Below, piece after piece: positions 37,771 through 46,400 of a DNA stretch of 64,000 bases. Position 1 is the stretch's first letter; each line of letters starts with the position of its first letter. The DNA comes from a bacterium. GTDB lineage: Bacteria > 4484-113 > JAGGVC01. The DNA lies in assembly GCA_039961635.1 (NCBI GenBank), contig JABRWB010000008.1, forward strand, positions 1-64,000. The letters are read 5' to 3'. Under the pieces are notes generated by a model. That model worked only from the letters and a program-made list of their open reading frames with translations, was not told the DNA's origin and made no database searches. A program made the translations under genes and the position numbers.

Positions 37771-40700
37771 CTACCCGTTTTCGAGAATGAATTTCACGTA
37801 CGGCTCGGACTCTTTCAGCCGCATCGCGCCCAGCTTTTTCACAAGCGGCTCCAGCGCGTCACGGACTTCCGAATTCAGGCCGTACTCGGACTTCCAGCGC
37901 ATCGCCAGCCGCGCCGCGTCCGCGCGCACGCCCCAGTCCGTATCGTCAAGGAGCAGCGAGACCGTGTAAATCATCGCTTCGTCGGGCTGCGCATCGATAC
38001 GCGCGAACGCGGCCAAGAGCGAGCGCACGGCGCGCAAGGAAAGCGGCGGCAGGTCTTCGGGCGCGCGCGCGGAGCGGGCGATGTCAACAAGATCCTTTTT
38101 CATCTGCGCGCCGAAGAAATCGTAATTGGCGACGAGGAGGTTGACCGCCGCCTCCCGGACGGTCAGCTTCGGATAATCGAGGAGCGCGCGGAGCTGCGGC
38201 CAGCAGTCGGTTTTGAGCTGCACCAGCGCGGTTATCGCGGCGCGGATCATCGCCTCGTCCCGGTCGAGCGCGGCCATCGCGAAAAGCCGCTCGTCGCCGG
38301 CGTGGCTGCCCAGCGTGCCGAGGACGCCGGCCGCGCGCCGGACGAAGGCCGGGTCGGGATCGTCGAGATATTTCACAACCTCGTCCGCCAACTCGGTCAG
38401 CTTGAGGTCGTTTATTACGACAAGCGAGATGAGCTTGCGCTTTTCATTGGTTGATTGCGCGTTGCGGCGGATGACTTCGAGCACGCCCGCCCTGTCCGTC
38501 TCCAAAATCCTGCCCAGCACGTCGTCGAACGCGCGGATGGCAAGCCCCGACGCGTCGTTGTCCATCACCTTCTCGATATACGGCAGCACCGAGCTTCCGA
38601 ACTCGATCAGCCGCTTGCGCGCCTCGGGAACGATGTAGCGGTTATCGCCCACCTCCCACCGGATTGATATTTCCCATAGCTCGTCGAAAACTTCCTGCGT
38701 GATTTCGCCCTTGTAATTGCACACTTCGGGGATCGGCGCCTGGCCGGAGACCACGTTAGGGCCGCTCTGCGGCTCCGCATCCTTAGCGGGGGGGGGAGCA
38801 ATATCAATGCCTGTGCCGAAGCTCGTGTTCGACCACGCGCCGTCGTCTTTCATCTTGCCGAGGTAATCGTCGGCGCCGCCGAGATCCACGAACACCCCGA
38901 TGCTGGCCGTGCCGCGGTCCGGGCGCCCGCCGTTCATGTATCCGTCGCGCCTTCCGGCGTATATATCGTTTCCGCTCCTGTCGAAAAACAGCCCGACGCT
39001 GTTCGTGAGCCCGGTTCCGTTGCATGAGGTCAGGCCCATATAGTGGTCATCCCCGCCGCGATCCATCAGCACGCTCGCCGCAAAGTCGTGGCTTCCGCCC
39101 TGTCCCAGCCCGCTGTGCATTACGTAGGTGTCATGCCCCCCCCCGTCGATCAATCCGCCTATCGCCAGGTGGATGCCGCTGCCCTGACCGTACTGCGTCA
39201 TTTCGTACACATCGTTGCCCGCGCCGTCCCACAGGAATCCCGCGCTGTACCAGTAGCCGACTCCTTGGTTGTATATGTCGCCGAGATACCGGTCGTTTCC
39301 CGCGTAATCAATGAGCATCGCGATACCGCCCGCGTAGTCTATGTCGCGCTCGCCGATCGCGAATCCCTGGCTGAAGGATTGATAGCGATCCGCGAAGAGC
39401 GGCGCGTGCAGGTACACACCCCCGGCATGGTAAACCTCGTTTCCGCGCGTGTTCACACAGAGCGCGACGGCCTTCGTGCGCGCGAACGCCTGCGCGTTCG
39501 TCCAGGCGAAGTAATAATCGTTGTCGAAGTCCGCGATCGCGACCGGATCCGGCGTCTCGACGTCCGTCGGGATGTCCGGCGCGGGCTCGACCGAATCGTC
39601 CACCATGATTCCGATTCCGAATCCCGCCGCGCCCTGGGTGTACACCTTGCTTTCGTACGTATCGCTTCCGCCGTCGTCGTAGAACGTCGCGACCCCCCCC
39701 ACCGCGGCGCCGAGCGTGCAGCTTCCCGCCACGTAGCGGTCGTTCCCTCCTCCGAGATCGTAGAACGCGGCTATTCCAAGCACCGCCGCGCCGAGCGTGA
39801 TGTTCGTTTCTCCGCAGTCGTAGAAGTCGTTTCCGCCGAGATCGGCGAAGAAGCCGATCTGCCCCATTCCGATGCCGGTTTCGGGCGCGCCGTACGCAGC
39901 TCCGATGATGCAGTTTACGTAATGGTCGTTTCCGCCGGGATCTATCAGCGCCGCGAAATTGCCGGTGTACGTGTCGTCTCCGGCGGTTCCGATTGCGATC
40001 CGTCCCGCTTTCGTTTCGTAAATCGCGGGCGCGGCTTTCGGAAACGCGTCCGCGGGAATCAGCTCAAGCCAGTCCTGCGGGTATCCGAAAACGTACTCGT
40101 GGTTTATCGCGAACATTACGATGTCGATTTTCGACGCGAGCTTGTAAAGGTAATCCGCGGGCCTGTCCTCGAGCGCCGCGTCCCAGTCCTTGCCCTTCGC
40201 CGCGTCGAACGGCGACTTGAACACGTCGTGCCATGCCATCTGGTAGGGCAGCTTGTACCGAAGCAGGTCGAACTCCGCGCCTTCCACGCCGTAAGTCATC
40301 GGGTAAGCGGCGAACGCCTCCAGAAGCGCCGCGAGGTCGTCAGTCGTTTCAATTTTGCGGACGCCGTTTATAAACTCCATCGGCAGGTTCCTGCCAGTCG
40401 GGCTGGGGGGAACCATCGGCTGCGAGCGCATATCTTCAAGCGCCTTCACGGCCTGAGCCATTTCCGAATACGGATGCGGACGCTTGCCGGGCTTGCTCCA
40501 GTCGGCGAATCCGTCCATCACGGGAGCTATGAGAAGCGGGTCGTCCATCAACCGCAGGACGACGGGCAGGCACTCGTACCCCTTCGTGTAGTCCTTCTTG
40601 AACCGCAGGTCTTCGCGGTTCATGTTGACTGCCGCGAGCGCCCGGTCGAGCGCGGCAAGCTCCTCCGGCGTGTAGCTTGGCGGAAAATACCCCAAGGCGG

Positions 40701-40851
40701 ACGCGGCGTCGGGCGACTGAGCGGACGGCGTTGCTTGGCCGGAATCCTGCGCGGCGGCGGGAAGCGGGAAAAGCGCGGCGGCGGGAAGCGGGAAAAGCGC
40801 GGCGGCAACCAGAAAGACAACCGAAGCGAATGCAAAACGGCGGCGGATCAT
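37771..40851 (-). CDS. Exported protein with GGNDxY repeats and C-terminal HEAT repeats
   Basis: 1026 aa from ATG at 40851, chosen for GGAGG 7 nt upstream. The signal peptide is rich in Ala and Pro. The centre carries about a dozen copies of a roughly 28-40-residue repeat whose signature is D-x-G-G-N-D-x-Y (DPGGNDHY, DLGGNDFY, DDGGSDTY, DYAGNDRY, DGGGHDTY, DRGGDDHY, DLGGADDY). Between signatures are G-rich hydrophobic stretches such as GIGMGQIGFFADL. The pattern suggests a beta-helix or roll, possibly calcium-binding like RTX repeats but with a different consensus. Residues about 800-1026 are HEAT-like helical repeats (DPDPAFVRRAAGVLGTLGSH). Function unknown. Confidence 0.82.
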   Translation of the reverse strand: MIRRRFAFASVVFLVAAALFPLPAAALFPLPAAAQDSGQATPSAQSPDAASALGYFPPSYTPEELAALDRALAAVNMNREDLRFKKDYTKGYECLPVVLRLMDDPLLIAPVMDGFADWSKPGKRPHPYSEMAQAVKALEDMRSQPMVPPSPTGRNLPMEFINGVRKIETTDDLAALLEAFAAYPMTYGVEGAEFDLLRYKLPYQMAWHDVFKSPFDAAKGKDWDAALEDRPADYLYKLASKIDIVMFAINHEYVFGYPQDWLELIPADAFPKAAPAIYETKAGRIAIGTAGDDTYTGNFAALIDPGGNDHYVNCIIGAAYGAPETGIGMGQIGFFADLGGNDFYDCGETNITLGAAVLGIAAFYDLGGGNDRYVAGSCTLGAAVGGVATFYDDGGSDTYESKVYTQGAAGFGIGIMVDDSVEPAPDIPTDVETPDPVAIADFDNDYYFAWTNAQAFARTKAVALCVNTRGNEVYHAGGVYLHAPLFADRYQSFSQGFAIGERDIDYAGGIAMLIDYAGNDRYLGDIYNQGVGYWYSAGFLWDGAGNDVYEMTQYGQGSGIHLAIGGLIDGGGHDTYVMHSGLGQGGSHDFAASVLMDRGGDDHYMGLTSCNGTGLTNSVGLFFDRSGNDIYAGRRDGYMNGGRPDRGTASIGVFVDLGGADDYLGKMKDDGAWSNTSFGTGIDIAPPPAKDAEPQSGPNVVSGQAPIPEVCNYKGEITQEVFDELWEISIRWEVGDNRYIVPEARKRLIEFGSSVLPYIEKVMDNDASGLAIRAFDDVLGRILETDRAGVLEVIRRNAQSTNEKRKLISLVVINDLKLTELADEVVKYLDDPDPAFVRRAAGVLGTLGSHAGDERLFAMAALDRDEAMIRAAITALVQLKTDCWPQLRALLDYPKLTVREAAVNLLVANYDFFGAQMKKDLVDIARSARAPEDLPPLSLRAVRSLLAAFARIDAQPDEAMIYTVSLLLDDTDWGVRADAARLAMRWKSEYGLNSEVRDALEPLVKKLGAMRLKESEPYVKFILENG

Positions 40852-40894
40852 CGGAGCACCTCCGGAAATGGCAAATGGTGTTTCACCGTGGAGG

Positions 40895-40900
40895 ATTATA
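40895..40900 (-). promoter_or_regulatory. -10 box of the GGNDxY-repeat gene
   Basis: TATAAT on the minus strand about 44 nt before the ATG at 40851. The leader contains the GGAGG site. Confidence 0.5.
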
Positions 40901-40963
40901 CGCCGGGCGGCGACTGGCTTGGAGATACGATTGCAGCTTGGGATTTTGCCACGGATCTGGTCG

Positions 40964-42391
40964 CTACTCCTCCCCCGCAAGCCCGCGCTCGTCCAGCCAC
41001 TTCGCGTACCACTCGCCGGGATTGGCGTAGTCGAGGGTGCTTATCAAGTCGATTTCTTTCGCAAGCGGGCCGTCCACCAGATTTTTCTCCGAATCCGCCG
41101 AATTTGCGCTCATATATGCAAGATAGCCCAGCGCGGTCGAGGCGACTTCCAATTTTGTAGCGTCGTTATTCGACTGGCCCTGGCTGGTTTTCATTGAAAG
41201 CTCCAGCGCGTCCTTGAAATCTCCTTCGGGCAGGCTTTCGATGTTTTCCAAAGTCCAAATGGCGAATGGAGCCAGCGCATCATATGAACCTCTGCCGCCT
41301 TCCGACCATCCGCGGATCAATGTCTTTATTGCATTGCACTCCGACACGACAGCGGCCGCCGCGTCCCGCAACACCTCGTCGCCGTTTGCAATCGCGATGT
41401 CGTTTGCCTCGCGTGCGCAAATTCCGATCATTACAATCGCGACAAGGCTGTATATCATCCCGCGCGGCTCGTCGTTTTTCGCCATCCGGCATGCGGCGCG
41501 GTGGATCGAGGTAAACGGCCGCGTGTAATCGCATCCAAGCCGGGTTGCCATGGCCGCCGTTCTGCAGGCATCCTTCGCCCGAATGAAATTGGGAAGCGCA
41601 GTGCCGTATGTGCTTAGCAGGTAATACCGTTCCCCCATGGAAAGTCCCTCAAACGGCGGCTCGCCGGTCGCCAGCGCGTCGTTCCGCCACTTCACATAAT
41701 CCATCGGAAACAGCTCCGGCTTGTAAAACCTCGGCGAGTCCGCGCACTTCTCGAACAGCTCCCACGCCCTGTCCAGCTCGCCCAGCCCGACGCGCTCGAC
41801 GGCCTCGAAAAAAGGCAGGTATCCGTTGTCGGGATCGCCACGAGCAGCCCGCGCGTATCCGTCCGCGATTGCGCTGTACATTTCCGGCGGCGGCGGAGTG
41901 TCGGACACCCCGCCGGTATGCTCCTCCTCGAAGGCTTTTTCCATAGACTCCCTGTCCATCGCGGCAAGCTCGATTATCGCGGCGGAGCGCGACGGGTCAA
42001 GCTCCACTGCGCGCTCCAGGCACCGGCGGTTGAACATCGTCCTTGCGCCTCGCTCCTTGGCGAAAGAGGTTTGCGCGCGAAGCTCCCAATACTCGGGCAT
42101 GTGGCCGAACCTCTCCAGATTCGCGGCCAGGTCTGCATCCAGCTTGCTTTGAATTCGGGACGCGCCGGCTGCGTGGAAATCCCCGAAGCCGAGCGACTTA
42201 TCCCGGTGGTCTAGGTAGAACCTGAACAGGTCGTCAACAGTTGCGGCCGCGGCGGAATCCAGCGCGGAGGGCGAGCCGCCGCTGTCCGAAGACGCGCCCT
42301 GGGCGCAAACTGATGCCGCCGGAGGGAAAACGAGCGCGAGAAGGATGATCGCCGCGCAAAGCGGCGGGCGGAAAGCGAATCTCCATTGCAT
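40964..42391 (-). CDS. Unrecognised exported protein, helical repeats
   Basis: 475 aa. GGAGG lies 7 nt before the ATG. The signal peptide is MQWRFAFRPPLCAAIILLALVFPPAASVCAQ. The mature part is alpha-helical with TPR-like spacing (AIADGYARAARGDPDNGYLPFFEAVERVGLGELDRAWELFEKC). No catalytic motif is seen. It lies upstream of, and on the same strand as, the GGNDxY-repeat protein, which has its own promoter, so the two may work together outside the inner membrane. A TGC-TAAAAT box at 42440 and an inverted-repeat element at 42467-42543 lie upstream. Confidence 0.78.
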   Translation of the reverse strand: MQWRFAFRPPLCAAIILLALVFPPAASVCAQGASSDSGGSPSALDSAAAATVDDLFRFYLDHRDKSLGFGDFHAAGASRIQSKLDADLAANLERFGHMPEYWELRAQTSFAKERGARTMFNRRCLERAVELDPSRSAAIIELAAMDRESMEKAFEEEHTGGVSDTPPPPEMYSAIADGYARAARGDPDNGYLPFFEAVERVGLGELDRAWELFEKCADSPRFYKPELFPMDYVKWRNDALATGEPPFEGLSMGERYYLLSTYGTALPNFIRAKDACRTAAMATRLGCDYTRPFTSIHRAACRMAKNDEPRGMIYSLVAIVMIGICAREANDIAIANGDEVLRDAAAAVVSECNAIKTLIRGWSEGGRGSYDALAPFAIWTLENIESLPEGDFKDALELSMKTSQGQSNNDATKLEVASTALGYLAYMSANSADSEKNLVDGPLAKEIDLISTLDYANPGEWYAKWLDERGLAGEE

Positions 42392-42439
42392 ATTCGTGCC
42401 TCCGACAAGCGTGGTGCAATGCCGTACTTGTCCGATAAG

Positions 42440-42445
42440 ATTTTA
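42440..42445 (-). promoter_or_regulatory. Extended -10 box of the 475-aa exported protein gene
   Basis: TGC-TAAAAT on the minus strand, about 50 nt before the ATG at 42391. Confidence 0.45.
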
Positions 42446-42466
42446 GCATGCGCAATTACGCGAAGC

Positions 42467-42543
42467 TTCAGGAGTGCCGGCGCAATGCCGCCGCTTAATT
42501 CAAGGTCAAAATCGAGCGCAGGCAAGGCCTGCGCACTCCTGAA
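42467..42543. repeat. 77-bp inverted-repeat element (REP/MITE-like)
   Basis: Perfect 11-bp terminal inverted repeats TTCAGGAGTGC (42467-42477) and GCACTCCTGAA (42533-42543). Inside the right half is a second perfect hairpin, GCGCAGGC (42516-42523), loop AAG, GCCTGCGC (42527-42534). It has no coding content and lies between two divergent promoters. The nested dyads resemble dispersed REP or MITE sequences, but only one copy was noticed in this window. Confidence 0.5.
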
Positions 42544-42602
42544 TGGGCTTTTGGAATATCTTTCCTACTTCCGGTTTTCACACATTCCCCGCCATCCCGT
42601 GG

Positions 42603-42627
42603 TACAATGTGAATGACCGTTCACATT
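42603..42627 (+). promoter_or_regulatory. TetR-type operator overlapping the -10 box of the efflux operon
   Basis: Extended -10 TGG-TACAAT at 42603-42608 overlaps a perfect 8-bp inverted repeat, AATGTGAA (42606-42613), spacer TGACCG, TTCACATT (42620-42627). The predicted transcription start near 42615 is inside the palindrome, so bound repressor would block RNA polymerase. The position directly before a tetR gene supports autoregulation. Confidence 0.7.
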
Positions 42628-42653
42628 CCATTTTGGTGGGCGGCGGAGGAAGC

Positions 42654-43253
42654 TTGGCCGAGGAAAGGCTCTTGACGGACGCGCGGCGCGGCCAGATCGC
42701 CCGCGCGGCGCTCGAGATCATCACGGCGGGCGGCGTCGAGGCGCTCAGCATGGCGTCCGTCGCCGAGCGTTGCGGCATCGTGCCCTCGGCGATTTACCGC
42801 CACTTCCGCGGGCGCGACGAGATGGTCGCCGCGGCGGTTGACCACGTCGTCTCGCGCGCGCGCGCGAACGTCCGCGAGGCGGTAACGTCTTCCGGCGGCG
42901 CGCTGGACGCGCTGGAGCGGCTTTTGTACAAGCAGCTCGAACTCGTGGACGAGCTTGTGGCGATCCCGCGGATTCTATTCGCCGCGGGCGGCGGGCCTGC
43001 GGGCAATCCCGCATTCCGCAAGAAGCTGCGCCGGATGCTGTCCGGGCTTCTGGGCGAGCTTGAAAAGCTCATCCGCCGCGGCCAGGAGGCGGGCGAGATA
43101 AGGCGCGACGTCAACCCCGGCGTCGCGGCGCGTATGTACTGGGGGCTTCTTCCTACGGCGACGATTCTCACGATCCACTTCGGCCGTGACTTCGCGCGGG
43201 GCGAGTTTTCCCGCGAGGCGTGGAAGGTGGTGAGGAGGTCGCTCGAGGCGTGA
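42654..43253 (+). CDS. TetR-family transcriptional repressor
   Basis: 199 aa from TTG at 42654, after AGGA. Earlier in-frame starts lie within the operator or have no ribosome site. The N-terminal helix-turn-helix reads IITAGGVEALSMASVAERCGIVPSAIYRHFRGRDEMVAAAVD. The C-terminal ligand domain is helical with a GLLPTATILTIHFG segment. It heads an operon with a periplasmic adaptor, two ABC ATPases and two ABC-2 permeases, the same composition as E. coli cecR-ybhGFSR, except that YbhF is split into two ATPase genes here. Probable repressor of that operon via the palindrome at 42606-42627. Confidence 0.88.
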   Translation: MAEERLLTDARRGQIARAALEIITAGGVEALSMASVAERCGIVPSAIYRHFRGRDEMVAAAVDHVVSRARANVREAVTSSGGALDALERLLYKQLELVDELVAIPRILFAAGGGPAGNPAFRKKLRRMLSGLLGELEKLIRRGQEAGEIRRDVNPGVAARMYWGLLPTATILTIHFGRDFARGEFSREAWKVVRRSLEA

Positions 43254-43282
43254 AATGAAATCGCAGCGGGGCGGCTTACCCG

Positions 43283-43307
43283 CCCCCGCCTTGGATGTGG
43301 GCGGGGG
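43283..43307 (+). promoter_or_regulatory. Intercistronic hairpin before the efflux adaptor gene
   Basis: CCCCCGCC (43283-43290), 9-nt loop, GGCGGGGG (43300-43307), followed by a C10 run at 43314-43323. No T-tract, so it is not a classical terminator. It could attenuate or stabilise the mRNA between tetR and the adaptor gene. Confidence 0.4.
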
Positions 43308-43351
43308 TAAATTCCCCCCCCCCGTACGGTTGATACTGGTGGTGATTTCCT

Positions 43352-44506
43352 ATGGCGCATCGTTTGAAATTCGTGATTCCGGTGCTTGTTATAGCCGCGG
43401 CCGCGTACTTCGTATGGAATTATCAGGCGAACAAGGCGCAGACCGGGAACGGTTCAATTAAAATATCCGGCAACATCGAGGCGACCGAGCGCGATCTTTC
43501 GTTCAAGATCGCCGGACGGGTGATTGAGCGTGCCGCGTCCGAGGGCGACCGCATCGAGCCGGGCGCGCTTGTCGCGCGTCTCGACGACGCGGAGCTTTTG
43601 GCGGACGCCGCTATCCGGCGGGCGGAATTGGAAGCCGCGCGCGCGGCGCTGGAGGAGCTTAAGGCGGGTGCGCGTCCGCAGGAAATCGCTCAAGCGGCGG
43701 CGATTGTGAAACAGGCGGACGCGAAGGTGCGCGAACTCGAATCCGGCGCGCGGCCGCAGGAGCGCGAAACCGCGGAGGCCTCGGTGCGCCAGGCGCAGGC
43801 GGAAGTGGATCGGCTGAAAGCGGATTTTGAGCGGGCGGAAAAGCTTTTTAACGAGGGCGTGATTTCGGGGCAGGCTTTCGACGCGGCGAAAACGGCGCTT
43901 ACCGTCGCAACCGAGCGGCTGAAAACGGCGCAGGAGCAGCGCGATCTTGTGGAAAGCGGGCCGAAAACCGAGCAGATAGACCAGGCCAGGGCGGCGCTGT
44001 CCCAGGCAAAAGAGTCGTATTCGCTGATCAAGGCGGGGCCGCGCGCGGAGCGGATCGCGCAGGCGGAGGCGCGCGTGAAGCAGGCGGAGGAAGCGCTTTC
44101 TCTCTCGGAAACGCGGCTTGGATACGCGGCGCTCGCATCGCCCGCGGGAGGAGTGGTTGTCAGCGAGAACGTCGAGCCCGGCGAGTACGTCGTGCCGGGG
44201 ACGCCGGTCGTGACGCTTGCGGAACTTGATAAGGTTTACTTGCGCGGGTTTGTTTCGGAGACGGAGCTGGGCATAGTGAAGATCGGCCAGGTCGTCAAAG
44301 TGAGCGTGGACGCGTTTCCGGGAAAGACTTTCGACGGAAAGATCGTTTTCATATCGCCCGAATCCGAGTTCACACCCAAGACTGTGCAGACGAAGGAAGA
44401 GCGCACAAAGCTCGTGTACCGGATCAAGATCGAAATCGCGAATGCGGGGGGGGAGCTGAAGCCGGGGATGCCGGCCGACGCGGCGATCGAAATTAACGGG
44501 GAATGA
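43352..44506 (+). CDS. HlyD-family periplasmic adaptor of an ABC efflux pump (YbhG-like)
   Basis: 384 aa. One N-terminal membrane helix (FVIPVLVIAAAAYFVW) is followed by the lipoyl half (ISGNIEATERDLSFKIAGRVIE), a long alpha-hairpin and the beta-barrel (RLGYAALASPAGGVVVSENVEPGEYV, VYLRGFVSETELG). The hairpin (about residues 100-245) contains four imperfect copies of a repeat of the type xxGaRpQEIAQA, two on each side, typical of the YbhG group. It links the inner-membrane ABC complex to an outer-membrane channel that is not encoded here. Overlaps none, 1 nt before the ATPase gene. Confidence 0.92.
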   Translation: MAHRLKFVIPVLVIAAAAYFVWNYQANKAQTGNGSIKISGNIEATERDLSFKIAGRVIERAASEGDRIEPGALVARLDDAELLADAAIRRAELEAARAALEELKAGARPQEIAQAAAIVKQADAKVRELESGARPQERETAEASVRQAQAEVDRLKADFERAEKLFNEGVISGQAFDAAKTALTVATERLKTAQEQRDLVESGPKTEQIDQARAALSQAKESYSLIKAGPRAERIAQAEARVKQAEEALSLSETRLGYAALASPAGGVVVSENVEPGEYVVPGTPVVTLAELDKVYLRGFVSETELGIVKIGQVVKVSVDAFPGKTFDGKIVFISPESEFTPKTVQTKEERTKLVYRIKIEIANAGGELKPGMPADAAIEINGE

Positions 44507-44507
44507 A

Positions 44508-45428
44508 ATGTCAAACGCGATTGAAACATCCGCATTGCGAAAGGAATTCCCAGGCGTAGTCGCCGTGGACTCGCTTACGTTCGCGGTGCCGGAAGGCGAG
44601 ATATTCGGACTCGTCGGCCCGGACGGCGCGGGAAAGACGACGACGATGCGGATGCTCGCCGCGATAATGGATCCGACAGGGGGGGACGCGCGCGTCGCCG
44701 GGCTGTCCGTGCGCAAGGACGGGGACGCGGTGAAGAACCACATCGGATATATGAGTCAGCGGTTCGGGCTGTATCCGGATCTGACCGTCATCGAAAATCT
44801 GGATTTTTACGCGGATATCTACGGAATACCGGCGCGCGGCCGCGCGGAGAAAATCGACGCGCTGCTTTCCTTTTCCGGACTGTTGCATTTCAAGAAGCGC
44901 CAGGCCGGGCGGCTTTCCGGCGGAATGAAGCAAAAGCTGGGCCTCGCGTGCGCGCTGGTGCATACACCTAAAGTGCTGCTATTGGACGAGCCGACGAACG
45001 GGGTGGATCCGGTTTCCCGCCGCGACTTCTGGCGGATTCTTTACCGGCTGCTATCGGAAAAGGTGACGATTCTGGTTTCCACCGCGTACCTTGACGAAGC
45101 CGAGCGGTGCAACGCGATCGGGCTGATGCACAATGGAAGGATGATTGCAACCGGCGATCCCGGCGAAGTGAAAAAACTGATGAGGGGTTCCCTGATTGTA
45201 ATTTCAACCGATGATCCGCGGCGCGGCGCGTCCGTGCTCAAGCGCGCCTTGCCGGAGGACGGCGTCGGTATTTTGGGCGGCGCGGTGCACGTAACGACGA
45301 ATGACTTTGCGCGGACTATGCGCGAAGCGCCCCGGATTTTGCGCGAATCCGGAATCGCTATACTGGAAATAAAGGAGGAGGAGCCGTCGCTCGAAGACGT
45401 ATTCGTTTCGATGATGGCGGAATCTTAA
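44508..45428 (+). CDS. ABC transporter ATPase, first of two
   Basis: 306 aa. Walker A is GLVGPDGAGKTTTMRML, the Q-loop lies in HIGYMSQRFGLYPDLTVIENL, the signature is LSGGMKQKLGLA, Walker B is VLLLDEPTNGVDP, and the switch His is replaced by VSTAYLDEAER (Ala-Tyr where Thr-His is usual), a possible weakening of hydrolysis. The C-terminal 80 residues form the domain common to drug-exporter ATPases. It corresponds to the first half of YbhF. Its TAA abuts the TTG of the second ATPase. Confidence 0.93.
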   Translation: MSNAIETSALRKEFPGVVAVDSLTFAVPEGEIFGLVGPDGAGKTTTMRMLAAIMDPTGGDARVAGLSVRKDGDAVKNHIGYMSQRFGLYPDLTVIENLDFYADIYGIPARGRAEKIDALLSFSGLLHFKKRQAGRLSGGMKQKLGLACALVHTPKVLLLDEPTNGVDPVSRRDFWRILYRLLSEKVTILVSTAYLDEAERCNAIGLMHNGRMIATGDPGEVKKLMRGSLIVISTDDPRRGASVLKRALPEDGVGILGGAVHVTTNDFARTMREAPRILRESGIAILEIKEEEPSLEDVFVSMMAES

Positions 45429-46400
45429 TTGAACGACAATCCCGCCGCCGCGGTGCGGTTGAAAAACCTCGAAATGAAATTCGGGACATTCACCGCCGTG
45501 AACAAAATCACCCTCGAAGTCGGCACCGGCGAAATTTTCGGCTTCCTGGGGCCGAACGGCGCGGGCAAGTCCACCACCATCCGCATGCTCTGCGGCATTC
45601 TTACTCCCACGTCGGGGGAGGGGAGAGTCGCCGGATTCGACGTGATGCGCGAGCCTGAAAAGATAAAAAAACACATCGGATACATGAGCCAGAGGTTTTC
45701 GCTTTACGAAGATCTGACTGTCGAAGAGAATATCGATTTTTACGGGGGAATTTACGGACTCAACGGCGGCAAGCACGTCGAGCGCAAGGAATGGGCGATC
45801 GAAATGGCGGGGCTTTCGGCTCACCGCAAAAAACGCGCGAAAACGCTCGCGGGCGGATGGAAGCAGCGGCTGGCGCTCGGCTGCGCTATTCTGCACGAGC
45901 CGCCGGTGATATTTCTCGACGAGCCGACTTCGGGCGTTGACCCGCTCACGCGCCGGCGCTTCTGGGATGTTATCTACGAACTGGCGGAGCGCGGGACGAC
46001 GGTTTTCGTCACGACGCATTACATGGACGAGGCCGAATTTTGCGACAGGGTAGCGCTGATTTACCGGGGGGAGCTGATCGCGGTGGGTGCGCCGTCGGAA
46101 CTCAAGAAAACCGCGATGTCCCACTCGATAATCGAAGTCGCCTGCGCGCGGCCGCAGGATTTCATCGGCGAAATTGAACAGCTTCCAAGCGTAAGCGAAG
46201 CCGCGCTTTTCGGAAGCGGGCTGCATGTCACGACGGACGATGCGGATAGGGCTGCAGCGGAAATCCGGCGATTTTTCGAAGCGCGGATAGTTCCGACGGG
46301 CAAAATAGAAAAAGTCGCGCCGTCGATGGAGGATGTATTCGTATCGCTGATCGAAGCGCGCGACAAGCGCGAAAACGACAACCGCGAGGTGGAGCGGTGA
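45429..46400 (+). CDS. ABC transporter ATPase, second of two
   Basis: 323 aa from TTG immediately after the preceding TAA, so re-initiation is likely. Walker A GFLGPNGAGKSTTIRML, Q-loop IGYMSQRFSLYEDLTVEENI, signature LAGGWKQRLALG (variant LSGGQ), Walker B VIFLDEPTSGVDP, and switch VTTHYMDEAEF with the His intact. The pair of ATPases therefore looks like one standard and one variant switch site, as in heterodimeric exporters. The last codons overlap the GTG of the permease gene by 4 nt. Confidence 0.93.
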   Translation: MNDNPAAAVRLKNLEMKFGTFTAVNKITLEVGTGEIFGFLGPNGAGKSTTIRMLCGILTPTSGEGRVAGFDVMREPEKIKKHIGYMSQRFSLYEDLTVEENIDFYGGIYGLNGGKHVERKEWAIEMAGLSAHRKKRAKTLAGGWKQRLALGCAILHEPPVIFLDEPTSGVDPLTRRRFWDVIYELAERGTTVFVTTHYMDEAEFCDRVALIYRGELIAVGAPSELKKTAMSHSIIEVACARPQDFIGEIEQLPSVSEAALFGSGLHVTTDDADRAAAEIRRFFEARIVPTGKIEKVAPSMEDVFVSLIEARDKRENDNREVER

